A DNA stretch of 48,523 nucleotides, taken from positions 1-48,523 of the forward strand of contig CAMWLQ010000010.1 of the NCBI GenBank assembly GCA_947175195.1. Direction: 5' to 3'. The notes under the pieces are model-generated. The model did not search any database. It was not told the origin of the DNA and was given only the letters and a program-made list of their open reading frames with translations. The DNA is from an uncultured Clostridia bacterium. Lineage in GTDB: Bacteria > Bacillota > Clostridia > Christensenellales > Pumilibacteraceae. Numbering within the stretch: position 1 is the stretch's first letter; every line of letters starts with the position of its first letter. Shown piece after piece: positions 10,157 to 17,879 of this stretch. Made by a program: the position numbers and the translations under genes.

Positions 10157-10172
10157 CTCCGTCGTGACGGAG
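10157..10172. repeat. 7-bp dyad CTCCGTC-GT-GACGGAG
   Basis: The arms at 10157-10163 and 10166-10172 are perfectly complementary. The surrounding sequence is A+T rich, so this GC-rich dyad stands out. It may be an operator or the core of a small dispersed repeat; nothing here decides between them. Confidence 0.5.
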
Positions 10173-10286
10173 ATTTAGATGTTACAATATACCGTCAATA
10201 ATAAAAACGCGATTTGAGAGTGGTTTGGGATTGCTTTTGGCCTGTAAAAATTGCAATAAAGTTGTAAATTATGCCGAGAAATGTCG

Positions 10287-10315
10287 TTGAAACCGGTTAA
10301 AATCTTTGCTACCAT
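10287..10315 (+). promoter_or_regulatory. candidate sigma-A promoter of the 10349 gene
   Basis: TTGAAA (10287-10292) is followed after 17 bases by TACCAT (10310-10315). The match is moderate and rests on sequence alone. Confidence 0.35.
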
Positions 10316-10348
10316 ATAGTTAAGTTTTAATTATATCGGGGTGCGGTT

Positions 10349-11275
10349 ATGGCAAGGGCGCGCAAAAGGAATGATTACAAATATTTATTTAACATTCTAT
10401 TCGCAATAGAATTTTTCGGCATGGCTGTATCCATGATAATTCTATTAGCAATAGAATCGCCGGATTCATCCGACAATACTTATTTTACCGTATTCTTTAC
10501 GCTATTCTTTACCGCAATCTTCATAACGGCATACGTTCAAGAACTGATTACACACCGCAAGCTAACCGATATAATTTACTATTCGTTTATATTTTTAGGC
10601 AGCCTGATATTCTTTTTGCTGTTTTATTTTTTAAGCAACGTCTTCACTTTTACGCTCGTCATATATTCCGCGGCGATGATGTGCTGGACATTTTTCAGAT
10701 GCGTAATATACTTGCGCACAACACGTGACTTTTCGTCAATCGACGGCGACGTCGATGATAAAAAGCCCGCTCTCGTTACTATGGTTTTGCTGATTTTAGT
10801 GATGACAAAAATGCTTAACGTGAATTTTGCAAGCCAAATATTTATGGCATGGTCGTTCATCCCCGCGGCAATCATAAGTGCTGTTATCTTATTAGTCGTT
10901 TACGCTTTATTACGCAAAACATTACCGCCCGAAATAAAAGCCAAGCGAGTATCTACTTGGAATTGTATATTAATTGCAATCATCATATTTTTTGCATCGT
11001 TCTTTTACTGTTTCACAACGGTCGGCATTGCTAACTGCGTGTTCGACAACAAAGGTCCCACCCCTATTGAATGCACGGTACTCGAGAAAAAAGTTTTTTC
11101 GGGTCGCTCAAAGTCCTACGAAATAAAGATAAACATAAACAATAAAACGGAATGGATCAAAGTATCGTCGCACGAATATTATTACGAAATTGCCAAAGGT
11201 GATACAATAACCGTTAATTATTATTCGGGCGCGCTCGGCATCGAATACTATTTGTACGAGGAACAAAACTCATAA
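10349..11275 (+). CDS. polytopic membrane protein of unknown function
   Basis: The 308-residue protein starts at an ATG preceded by GGGGTG with good spacing. It has about six or seven hydrophobic segments (roughly 13-37, 45-68, 75-97, 98-118, 140-160, 165-188 and 203-228), followed by a ~75-residue soluble C-terminal part that looks like a small beta-rich domain (SYEIKININNKTEWIKV, then KGDTITVNYYSG), somewhat like DUF3592-type extracytoplasmic domains. I do not recognise a specific family and see no catalytic motif. It runs toward the ABC permease gene on the opposite strand with only five bases between the two stops and no terminator in between. It is the only plus-strand gene in the left third of the window and is not obviously part of the helicase/ATPase cassette. 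Confidence 0.75.
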   Translation: MARARKRNDYKYLFNILFAIEFFGMAVSMIILLAIESPDSSDNTYFTVFFTLFFTAIFITAYVQELITHRKLTDIIYYSFIFLGSLIFFLLFYFLSNVFTFTLVIYSAAMMCWTFFRCVIYLRTTRDFSSIDGDVDDKKPALVTMVLLILVMTKMLNVNFASQIFMAWSFIPAAIISAVILLVVYALLRKTLPPEIKAKRVSTWNCILIAIIIFFASFFYCFTTVGIANCVFDNKGPTPIECTVLEKKVFSGRSKSYEIKININNKTEWIKVSSHEYYYEIAKGDTITVNYYSGALGIEYYLYEEQNS

Positions 11276-11280
11276 ATGAT

Positions 11281-13623
11281 TTACTCTCCTACCAAGAGCG
11301 AGCGCGGCGCAATCTTTTTTATTCGCAGCGACAGCAAGCACGCCAAGCCGAATGACAATACAATCAATCCGATACCCGTTGAGGCAATAAAGCCAATCGG
11401 CAAAGAGAACGTACACTTTACTATGCCTATACTGCCCAAAAACAAACTCATAAGCGGGTTTATTATAAGGCAGCACACGACGAGTCCTACCACCGTAGAA
11501 AGTATTATCGACGGCATAAACGACAACGCGGTTTGGAGTATCAGTTGTCTTGTGGTAAAGCCGAGCGACTTTAAAATACCGTAATCGCGCATTTTGTTAT
11601 TGAGCATTGTGCGCACCAAAAGAAATAATACAAACGCAATTATGATTGCCGAAAGCACCAAAACCGCAATAACAATAATCGTCATAAGCGAAACGTAAAC
11701 AGCGCTTGCACTTTCCACAGTAGTTTGAATATTTATAACAGTATTGACGTATCCATCGAACAAATCTTTCTTTTCGGCATTAAATGCGTCAATGTCAGTC
11801 CCCTTGGAAAGATTGATATAATAATTCGTGTATGATAGCGTTCCAAGCCGTTGGTAGCCCTGCCTTGTCATAAGACAGTCACGCCCCAAAAAGTTAGATA
11901 TTTGAGTAAAGCCGCTTATAAGGTATTTTTCGGTATTTCCGTTTGCCGTAATTTCGATTTCGTTGCCGATTTCAAATCCTTTTTGCTTTGCGTATTTTGC
12001 TCCGATTGCAATCTCGTTGTCGTATTTGGGGTATCGCCCTTTATAAACAACTGTTTGGTTGTTTACTACGGAAAAATCGTCGCAAAGCGTTGCCATCAGT
12101 TCCGCGCCGCCGACATGCGTAACATTTATCGTATGATAAAGATATATCTTTTCTACGCGACCGTCGGCGTTCATATTTTGCAAAAATTCGCTCTCCTTCT
12201 CAATATCAACACTTATACAGCTTTCAGCAGTTTCTCCTACGATAAGGTTTATAAACGGCGTCATATCCATAATGACATTCTTTGTCATCAATCCGGAGAA
12301 CACAAGCACAAGCGACAACACAAGCATAGTGATACATACGGTTATATTGTGTTTTACGCCGGATAGCGTGGTCTTGAGCGCCAAAGCAAGGTTTAGCGGC
12401 GCTTTAGTCTTTTCGAGCGGAACGTGATTGCGCTTGAAATTGTGCGTTGTTATGCCCGAACGCAACGCTACGATCGGCTCGATTTTTTTGATCCTGCGCG
12501 AAGAAAGCCACACGGCAAGCGCGACCGCGCCGCATAGAATTAAAAGCGTAATCAGCAGCGGCAGCGGCAAAAAACGCATTGAGTACGGAATACCGGTTTG
12601 ACTGATCATCATTGAATTTATCGCAGGAAAAACGCAATAAGACAGTCCTACGCCTATGACAGCCGCAAGTAACGTCACACCCAAAAACTGTATCAGCAAC
12701 GAACAAATCAGTTGCCTGCTCGTATACCCCACCGCTTTAAGAGCGCCAAGGTTTTTGATATTAACTTGAATATAGTTGATTATATTGGACGCTATTACCA
12801 CAAGCGCGATAAGCAACACGAAAAACGCCATGGCGCTCATTATACCCGAACAGATCATTTGAGCAATGTAACGCGACTGTGTAACAATATCGTAGCAGTT
12901 GCTTACCATATTAAGATTGGGAAACTGCCGAGACACCTTTGATTTAATCTCAGCCTCGAAATTAAGGTTTATCGATTTATCTTTGATACGCACCGAGCAA
13001 AGGGTAGATTTAACGGCATAGCCCGATTGTTCAAGCTCGGCATACTTATCTTCGGTAAAAATAATCTCCGCTAATCCGCAGTTGTGCGAGCCCAACATAG
13101 TACTGTTTAAAAATCCGCAAACGGTATAGTTTAATTTATTACTGCCGATAGAAACCTCGACCGTTTTGCCCACGGAGACATCACCCGATTTGTAAAGCAT
13201 AGGCAGGTATATGCCGCTTGTATAAGCGCTGTCCTCCACTATTTCCGACCTTCCGACCTTGCATGACAACGCAGTTTGCTTAGGTAAATACACGCACCAT
13301 GTATTAAATTCTTCACCGTTGTACTGAATGAGCGTAGTCATGTGCAAACAGCTAACCAAGCTGTACTGCGAAATGCGTTTGTCACCCGCAAACGTTTTAT
13401 CGAGAAATTCACCTACCGCACCGTCGCGGTCGTCTATGGTGAGAGTAAAATGCCCGTCATTAAATTTATCATGATATCTATCGAAGTTTGCTTTATAGTC
13501 CATAGACAGCATAAGCCAAAGATTGAGCATTAACGCCGCAATAAGAATAAGCACAACAATAGCGGCGGTTTGCCCCTTAGCTTTGCGCATATTGGAGTGA
13601 GCAATAAGAAAGAGCTTTCTCAC
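11281..13623 (-). CDS. FtsX/MacB-type ABC transporter permease
   Basis: The 780-residue permease starts at the GTG at 13623, one base after the ATPase stop codon; the frame stays open further upstream, but that stretch overlaps the ATPase gene. The layout is that of two-domain FtsX-type permeases: an N-terminal membrane segment (about 17-38), a large extracytoplasmic domain, a three-helix FtsX block near 250-370, a further anchor near 425-445, a second extracytoplasmic domain and a C-terminal FtsX block near 650-770. Both FtsX blocks contain the typical LGALKAVGYTSRQLI / YGILKSLGFTTRQLI motif. The family moves or senses lipoproteins, peptides or antibiotics at the outer face of the membrane. 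Coupling with the ATPase and the upstream two-component system suggests an antimicrobial-peptide or envelope-stress module; the substrate is unknown. Confidence 0.9.
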   Translation of the reverse strand: MRKLFLIAHSNMRKAKGQTAAIVVLILIAALMLNLWLMLSMDYKANFDRYHDKFNDGHFTLTIDDRDGAVGEFLDKTFAGDKRISQYSLVSCLHMTTLIQYNGEEFNTWCVYLPKQTALSCKVGRSEIVEDSAYTSGIYLPMLYKSGDVSVGKTVEVSIGSNKLNYTVCGFLNSTMLGSHNCGLAEIIFTEDKYAELEQSGYAVKSTLCSVRIKDKSINLNFEAEIKSKVSRQFPNLNMVSNCYDIVTQSRYIAQMICSGIMSAMAFFVLLIALVVIASNIINYIQVNIKNLGALKAVGYTSRQLICSLLIQFLGVTLLAAVIGVGLSYCVFPAINSMMISQTGIPYSMRFLPLPLLITLLILCGAVALAVWLSSRRIKKIEPIVALRSGITTHNFKRNHVPLEKTKAPLNLALALKTTLSGVKHNITVCITMLVLSLVLVFSGLMTKNVIMDMTPFINLIVGETAESCISVDIEKESEFLQNMNADGRVEKIYLYHTINVTHVGGAELMATLCDDFSVVNNQTVVYKGRYPKYDNEIAIGAKYAKQKGFEIGNEIEITANGNTEKYLISGFTQISNFLGRDCLMTRQGYQRLGTLSYTNYYINLSKGTDIDAFNAEKKDLFDGYVNTVINIQTTVESASAVYVSLMTIIVIAVLVLSAIIIAFVLFLLVRTMLNNKMRDYGILKSLGFTTRQLILQTALSFMPSIILSTVVGLVVCCLIINPLMSLFLGSIGIVKCTFSLPIGFIASTGIGLIVLSFGLACLLSLRIKKIAPRSLLVGE

Positions 13624-13624
13624 C

Positions 13625-14392
13625 TTACCACCCCATTTCCGTAAGAAAATCGGACAGCTTTTCGTGCCGCGATTCGTCACCATGCACGTACTTGCCCAAA
13701 TCGCACTCGCCCAAGATAACGCCGTCCTTTAGGTACAAAATACGGTTGCCACGCCGCGCACTGCGCATATCGTGCGTTACCATTACAACACTTTGCCCTT
13801 GCTCGTTAAACTTGGTCAGTGTGTCAAGTACGTCCAGTCCTGTTTGAGAGTTGAGCGCGCCAGTGGGCTCGTCGGCAAACAGTATTTCGGGATTGTTTAT
13901 GAGCGCGCGCACTATACCCACGCGCTGCGCCTCTCCGCCCGAAATTTGAGCGGGAAACTTGTTTTGCGTTTCTTCCGATATATCCACTGCCGCAAACAGT
14001 TCTTTGGCGCGTGATACGACAGCCTTTTTGTCCTTTTTGTCCTTGTTGACGAGCAGCCCCGCCGACAAAACGTTATCCATAACGCTCATGCCGTCAATCA
14101 AATATATTTGCTGAAAAACAAACCCGCAATGGTCGCGACGGAACACAGCAAGTCCGTCCTGCGACAAATCGGATATTACGGCATCGCCAAACGTGATAGA
14201 GCCGATACTTGGCGTATCCATACCCGAAAGTGCGTACAGCAGCGTGGACTTGCCCGCGCCGCTCGCGCCCATGATGACGGTAAAATCGCCGCGGTAAAGC
14301 TGTAAATCGATGTTCTTTAATACATGCTGTTGCAGTCCGCCGTTGGAAAACGTTTTGCATAGCTTGTCGGTTTTTAATAACACTTCGCTCAT
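13625..14392 (-). CDS. MacB/LolD-type ABC transporter ATPase
   Basis: The 255-residue protein has all ABC motifs: Walker A GASGAGKST (42-50), Q-loop glutamine 94, signature SGGEAQ (151-156), Walker B plus catalytic glutamate LFADEPTGAL (171-180) and an H-loop in MVTHD. The DEPTGAL-N form is typical of the LolD/MacB/BceA class that partners FtsX-type permeases. The ATG has AAGGAG upstream. The permease start follows the stop after one base, so the two are translationally coupled. The promoter lies in the 72-base gap behind the histidine kinase and carries direct repeats shared with the response-regulator promoter. Confidence 0.94.
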   Translation of the reverse strand: MSEVLLKTDKLCKTFSNGGLQQHVLKNIDLQLYRGDFTVIMGASGAGKSTLLYALSGMDTPSIGSITFGDAVISDLSQDGLAVFRRDHCGFVFQQIYLIDGMSVMDNVLSAGLLVNKDKKDKKAVVSRAKELFAAVDISEETQNKFPAQISGGEAQRVGIVRALINNPEILFADEPTGALNSQTGLDVLDTLTKFNEQGQSVVMVTHDMRSARRGNRILYLKDGVILGECDLGKYVHGDESRHEKLSDFLTEMGW

Positions 14393-14410
14393 AACTACTC
14401 CTTTTACAGC

Positions 14411-14457
14411 TCTATTTTAGCTTGTTCCATTCTTAACTGTCTTTAACTAATTCTTAA
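14411..14457 (-). promoter_or_regulatory. direct-repeat promoter of the ABC genes, likely response-regulator box
   Basis: On the minus strand TTAAGAAT, TTAAAGA and TTAAGAAT occur at 14450-14457, 14440-14446 and 14429-14436, that is every 10-11 bases on one face of the helix. A TAAAAT -10 lies downstream with a poor -35 (AGACAG) 17 bases before it, as expected for an activated promoter. The same motif occurs upstream of the response regulator. Confidence 0.6.
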
Positions 14458-14464
14458 ATATCTA

Positions 14465-15724
14465 TTAATTTTGATTAAGCGGAATCGTGACTGTAACTCT
14501 TAAACCGCGCTCACCGTTTGCTATATCTAGCGCGCCGCCCATTTCGCGCATAAAGTAATCGGAAATATACAGCCCGAGTCCGGCGCCCTCGATACTTTGC
14601 GCATTGTTGCCGCGCTTGAACTTTTCTTTAAGCGTGAGCAATTCCTCACCACTAACGCCACCGCCCTCGTCCTCGATTATAACATCTATATAGTCGTCAC
14701 GCCGCCCGACCGCAATAGCAATATCGGTGTTTGCATACTTGTACGAATTGGCAAAAATGTTGTCAAACACCTGCTGCAGCCGCAAACTGTCCGCGTATAC
14801 CAAACATTCCGGCATGTCCGGAATATCGGCACGGTGAAGATAATCGGCGTTTTCCAGCAATTCCTTCACTCGCCTGCTGTCTATGCTCGTCGGCGTTACG
14901 GTAAGCTGTTCCAACTCCTCGAGCGTTGCCGTAAACAAGTTGGTAACAAGAGTATTGATTTGGTCGGACTTGTTTATTATTTGCGTGTAATTGGACTTGT
15001 CTTTGGTGGATTTTGCAAGCGTCAATCCCACCTCCGAAACGGCTTTTATACTGGCTATCGGCGTCTTGATGTCGTGCGACAGCTTTGCCACAAGCTCCTT
15101 TTTGCTTTGCTGTGCCGCCGCCTCCGCAAGCCGCGCTTTTTTCAATTCACTACGCATAATATCAAAGCTTTCGGTGAACGCGCCGAAAAGATTGCCCCTG
15201 TCCATTTCCAACGGAATATCCAAGTTTCCGCACGCAACACGCTCGGCAAAGCCTTTGAGCTTGCGAAACGGCTTTATAACCCGCGCCTGCAAATAAACAA
15301 CATAACACACGAACACACAGCATTGCACGGCTATTGCAACCGCCAAAACAGCTATAACAGTTCGCTTTTGCGACATAAGCGTGCGCGCGCCGTCGTTGTA
15401 TATTATAACTTTGCCGACGACCGATTCGCCGTTCGTTATATCGAGCACGGTATCGCGGTGAGCGATCGCCTGATTTATAGTTTCGGACAATCCCGATTTG
15501 GTTTTGTAAAGCAGCTTGCCATCGTTATTAATTACGGTATAGTCGAGCGACGCCGTATTTTTGTGCGCGTCCAGTTCGTCAAAGTCAGCCGACACCGATT
15601 GCACAATCTCGTTGACCGCAACTACGTCCTGCGAAGAATCGGGCGCAACCACCGCAAACACAATAAGCGCAATGATCTCGGCAACGAACACGGCAATAAA
15701 AGACAGTAATATACCTTTTTTCAT
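14465..15724 (-). CDS. sensor histidine kinase with HAMP domain
   Basis: The 419-residue kinase has a transmembrane segment (about 5-27), a ~95-residue extracytoplasmic sensor, a second segment (about 122-146), a HAMP linker (147-195), the phospho-acceptor box KLSHDIKTPIASI with His217, and an ATPase domain with N-box FDNIFANSYKYA, G1 box DEGGGVSGEEL and G2 box GAGLGLYI. It would phosphorylate the response regulator encoded just upstream; its ATG overlaps the regulator stop by four bases. The adjacent ABC transporter suggests it senses the transported compound or envelope damage, as in VanS/Bce-like modules, but here the kinase has a true extracytoplasmic domain, unlike BceS. The signal is unknown. 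Confidence 0.94.
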   Translation of the reverse strand: MKKGILLSFIAVFVAEIIALIVFAVVAPDSSQDVVAVNEIVQSVSADFDELDAHKNTASLDYTVINNDGKLLYKTKSGLSETINQAIAHRDTVLDITNGESVVGKVIIYNDGARTLMSQKRTVIAVLAVAIAVQCCVFVCYVVYLQARVIKPFRKLKGFAERVACGNLDIPLEMDRGNLFGAFTESFDIMRSELKKARLAEAAAQQSKKELVAKLSHDIKTPIASIKAVSEVGLTLAKSTKDKSNYTQIINKSDQINTLVTNLFTATLEELEQLTVTPTSIDSRRVKELLENADYLHRADIPDMPECLVYADSLRLQQVFDNIFANSYKYANTDIAIAVGRRDDYIDVIIEDEGGGVSGEELLTLKEKFKRGNNAQSIEGAGLGLYISDYFMREMGGALDIANGERGLRVTVTIPLNQN

Positions 15725-16401
15725 TTGCCGTCACTCCCTATGAATTTGTACCCGTCGCCCCAAACGGTGACGATATACTTGGGCAATGTAGGATTAACCT
15801 CTATCACCTCGCGTAACCTGCGTATATGCACGTTTAGCGTACCGTCGCCCGTAAACTTATCCTCCCAAACGTTTTGGAAAAGCTCTTGCTTGGACACCAC
15901 CTTACCACGCCGCTCTATTAGGTAAGCAAGCAATTTAAATTCGAGCGCGGTAAGTCGTACGGCATTGCCGCCGACAAGCACCTGTTTAGACTCGAAATTG
16001 ACGGTCAAGTATCCGTCCGAATATTCGACTATTCCGTTACCGTAACGCTTTAACACAGCCTTAACCTTTGCAAGCAGTACACCCAGCGAGTATGGCTTTT
16101 GCACGTAATCGTCGCCGCCGATACTGAGCGCGACAATCTTGTCGTCATCACTTCCGCGCGCGGAGATGAACAAAATGGGAACGTCCGTTGTTTGCCGTAG
16201 CCACTTACACAGCTCAAATCCGTTTCCGTCACCCAAGCTGATGTCGAGTAAAATAAGCTCGGCGGTGTTGTTTGCAAAAAACGCGCGCGTTCCCTCCGCG
16301 CTATACACCGCTATCGCAGTTACACCGAATAGATTAAAGTATTGAGCGGTACTGTCGGCTAGCATTTGTTCGTCGTCCACTATAAGGCAATTATATTTCA
16401 T
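15721..16401 (-). CDS. OmpR-family response regulator
   Basis: The 226-residue regulator has a receiver domain with the acidic pair D9/D10, phospho-acceptor D53 (LILLDISLGDG), switch S80 and K102 (YVQKPY). A winged-helix DNA-binding domain follows (about 130-224), including LTALEFKLLAYLIERRGKVVS and the RRLREVIEV recognition region. It is paired with the overlapping histidine kinase. OmpR-type regulators bind pairs of direct repeats on one face of DNA; TTAAGGAAT/TTAAAGAAT repeats sit right at its own -35 and near-identical ones precede the ABC genes, so positive autoregulation and control of the transporter are likely. Confidence 0.95.
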   Translation of the reverse strand: MKYNCLIVDDEQMLADSTAQYFNLFGVTAIAVYSAEGTRAFFANNTAELILLDISLGDGNGFELCKWLRQTTDVPILFISARGSDDDKIVALSIGGDDYVQKPYSLGVLLAKVKAVLKRYGNGIVEYSDGYLTVNFESKQVLVGGNAVRLTALEFKLLAYLIERRGKVVSKQELFQNVWEDKFTGDGTLNVHIRRLREVIEVNPTLPKYIVTVWGDGYKFIGSDGK

Positions 16402-16417
16402 GATACACCTCGTCCCT

Positions 16418-16460
16418 ATTATATCATAATCCGATATTCAATTCTTTAATAATTCCTTAA
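16418..16460 (-). promoter_or_regulatory. autoregulated promoter of the response-regulator operon
   Basis: TATAAT (minus strand, 16418-16423) has a poor -35 (AAGAAT) 17 bases upstream. Overlapping that -35 are direct repeats TTAAGGAAT (16452-16460) and TTAAAGAAT (16441-16449) with an 11-base period, a layout typical of activation by an OmpR-type regulator. Confidence 0.6.
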
Positions 16461-16480
16461 ATTTAAAATATTTGCGCAAC

Positions 16481-16503
16481 AAAAAACCCCGCGATGCGGG
16501 GTT
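16481..16503 (-). terminator. rho-independent terminator after the metallophosphatase gene
   Basis: The stem AACCCCGC/GCGGGGTT (16485-16503) has a three-base loop and, read on the minus strand, is followed by a T-run (16481-16486). It ends the rdgB-metallophosphatase transcript and insulates the two-component promoter. Confidence 0.85.
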
Positions 16504-16518
16504 GCCTGTTACGAATTA

Positions 16519-17010
16519 TTAAATAAAGCATTGCTTGCTGACGAATTGCTTGCCGTCGCCTGCTACAAGCGCATAAGAGCCGTTGCATAGCGCGCCGGGG
16601 TTGATAAAGTGTACGCCGCCCTGCAAAAAGTCCATATACCTATGCGTATGACCGAAAAACACAAGCTTGCAATCCTTCATTATTGCCATGCCGAGCACCT
16701 TTCCTACGCCCTGGCGGACGCCGAATTTGTGTCCGTGCGTGACGAGTGCTTTGGTCTTGCCGAACGCGACGCTTGCAAGGTCGGTTATTTGCACGTTCAG
16801 TCCTATATCGTTGTTGCCCTTGACGCATACGATAGGCACCGTTATGCGCCCGCGCAGCCACAGTACGTCCGATACGCCGTCGCCGCAAAACACCAAATAG
16901 TCAGCCGAATTGATTATTGGCAAAAGCTGCTCAAGCCGCGCCATGTCGTGGTGCGTGTCCGAAATAACCACCAGTTTATAGAGAATTTTATCGGGCTCCA
17001 TATTGTACAT
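16519..17010 (-). CDS. YfcE/MJ0936-type metallophosphoesterase
   Basis: The 163-residue protein has the calcineurin-like motifs in order: SDTH near 18, FCGDG near 42, GNND near 65, THGHKF near 91 and GHTH near 120. These coordinate a dinuclear metal centre; the family hydrolyses phosphodiesters in vitro and its physiological substrate is usually unknown. Length is typical. GGAG precedes the ATG by about ten bases. It lies 24 bases downstream of rdgB on the same strand, a frequent pair in Clostridia, and ends at a strong terminator. Confidence 0.92.
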   Translation of the reverse strand: MYNMEPDKILYKLVVISDTHHDMARLEQLLPIINSADYLVFCGDGVSDVLWLRGRITVPIVCVKGNNDIGLNVQITDLASVAFGKTKALVTHGHKFGVRQGVGKVLGMAIMKDCKLVFFGHTHRYMDFLQGGVHFINPGALCNGSYALVAGDGKQFVSKQCFI

Positions 17011-17034
17011 AGCAAATTTCTCCTAACCCCTCGA

Positions 17035-17604
17035 TTACCACAACAAAAGACTGTCCATAAACGCACGCAAGGCATGCGCTCTATGGCTTACCGTATTCTT
17101 TTCTTCCTCGCTTGCCCTGCCGAACGTCTTATGTAGATCGTCACTGAAAAACACCGGATCGTAACCGAATCCGCCGTCACCCTCTTTCGATTCGGTAATG
17201 CGTCCGTACGCCTTGCCCGTGGCGGATATTATATCCTTGCCGTCATAGTACACAATGCAGCACTCGAAGTGCGCGGCGCGGTTTTGTACGCCGCGTAATT
17301 CGTCAAGCAGCTTGTTTATATTATCCTCGTCGCTGCCGCCGCTGTAACGCGCCGAAAATACGCCCGGAGCGCCGCCGAGCGCATCTACGCACAGCCCGCT
17401 GTCATCCGCCATGGACGGCTTGCCGCAAAGCTCGAAAAGCGCTTTCGCTTTGATAAGCGCGTTATCGTAAAACGTATTGCCTGTTTCCTCTACATCCAGC
17501 TTGATATTCAAATCCTTAGGCGTAATCACGCTATAATCTTTTAGCATAGCGCGAAATTCAGCCAACTTACCTGCGTTATTGCTTGCCAAAACAATTTCTT
17601 TCAT
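17035..17604 (-). CDS. rdgB: RdgB/HAM1 XTP/dITP diphosphatase
   Basis: The 189-residue protein begins with SNNAGKLAEF (8-17), the substrate-binding signature of the Ham1 family, and contains MADDSGLCVDALGGAPGV (about 66-83) and the GFGYDPVF motif near 140, all diagnostic. It hydrolyses XTP, ITP and dITP to monophosphates and so keeps deaminated purines out of DNA and RNA. SHRAHAL near the C-terminus completes the active site. It is the first gene of a two-gene unit with the metallophosphatase. Confidence 0.96.
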   Translation of the reverse strand: MKEIVLASNNAGKLAEFRAMLKDYSVITPKDLNIKLDVEETGNTFYDNALIKAKALFELCGKPSMADDSGLCVDALGGAPGVFSARYSGGSDEDNINKLLDELRGVQNRAAHFECCIVYYDGKDIISATGKAYGRITESKEGDGGFGYDPVFFSDDLHKTFGRASEEEKNTVSHRAHALRAFMDSLLLW

Positions 17605-17694
17605 AGCCTAATTTTACACCCATTTATATGAAATATCAAGGATTTTAATGGTTAAAATCAACATAATATGAAAATTTTCGGACCGCACAAATAC

Positions 17695-17723
17695 TTGCAA
17701 AATATACCGTTATATGCTATAAT
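17695..17723 (+). promoter_or_regulatory. consensus sigma-A promoter of tRNA-Leu
   Basis: TTGCAA (17695-17700) and TATAAT (17718-17723) are separated by exactly 17 bases and lie 21 bases upstream of the tRNA. Confidence 0.85.
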
Positions 17724-17744
17724 CGTATTGTAATATCGGCATAC

Positions 17745-17827
17745 GCGAGCGTGGCGAAATTGGCAGACGCGCCGGACTTAGGATCCGGTGGGCAACCATG
17801 CAGGTTCAAGTCCTGTCGCTCGCACCA
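17745..17827 (+). tRNA. tRNA-Leu (anticodon UAG)
   Basis: The acceptor stem GCGAGCG (17745-17751) pairs with CGCTCGC, followed by discriminator A and an encoded CCA ending at 17827. The anticodon stem CCGGA/TCCGG encloses the loop CTTAGGA, giving anticodon UAG, which reads CUA and other CUN leucine codons. The long variable arm (GTGGGCAACCATGC) and the T-loop GTTCAAGTC fit a class II leucine tRNA. It has its own promoter and terminator. I see no attachment-site duplication or integrase next to it. Confidence 0.97.
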
Positions 17828-17859
17828 AACGGGCTGTTGCGTTAGCAATAGTCCGTTTT
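17827..17859 (+). terminator. terminator after tRNA-Leu
   Basis: AAACGG...CTGTTGC pairs with GCAATAG...CCGTTT around the loop GTTA, followed by a short T-run. It immediately follows the CCA end. Confidence 0.7.
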
Positions 17860-17879
17860 GCATAGACAGGATAAGAATT

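Larger units (their letters stand above)
9759..10348. other. 590-base gene-free, A+T-rich intergenic region
   Basis: This gap separates the minus-strand island from a plus-strand membrane protein gene and should hold both promoters. For the island, TATAAT occurs on the minus strand at 9787-9792 without a good -35. The gap also contains three perfect inverted repeats (10012-10050, 10104-10119, 10157-10172), annotated separately. I see no convincing coding sequence and no tRNA in it. Confidence 0.7.

Noticed and set aside
1-10348. Insertion sequence or prophage carrying the island
   Set aside because: No transposase, integrase or phage structural gene was found; only base composition and dyads hint at mobility.
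14429-14457. Short regularly spaced repeats as a CRISPR-like array
   Set aside because: Units are 7-8 bases at a 10-11-base period, which fits response-regulator boxes, and no cas genes are present.
14597-15709. Long open frame on the plus strand opposite the histidine kinase
   Set aside because: It is antisense to a gene with complete kinase motifs, has no ribosome-binding site and a biased composition expected of a shadow frame. The same holds for plus-strand frames opposite the ABC exporter, feoB and ftsZ.
17745-17860. tRNA-Leu as an integration site
   Set aside because: No integrase, no duplicated tRNA 3' end and no phage-like genes are seen nearby; the helicase island lies about 8 kb away.
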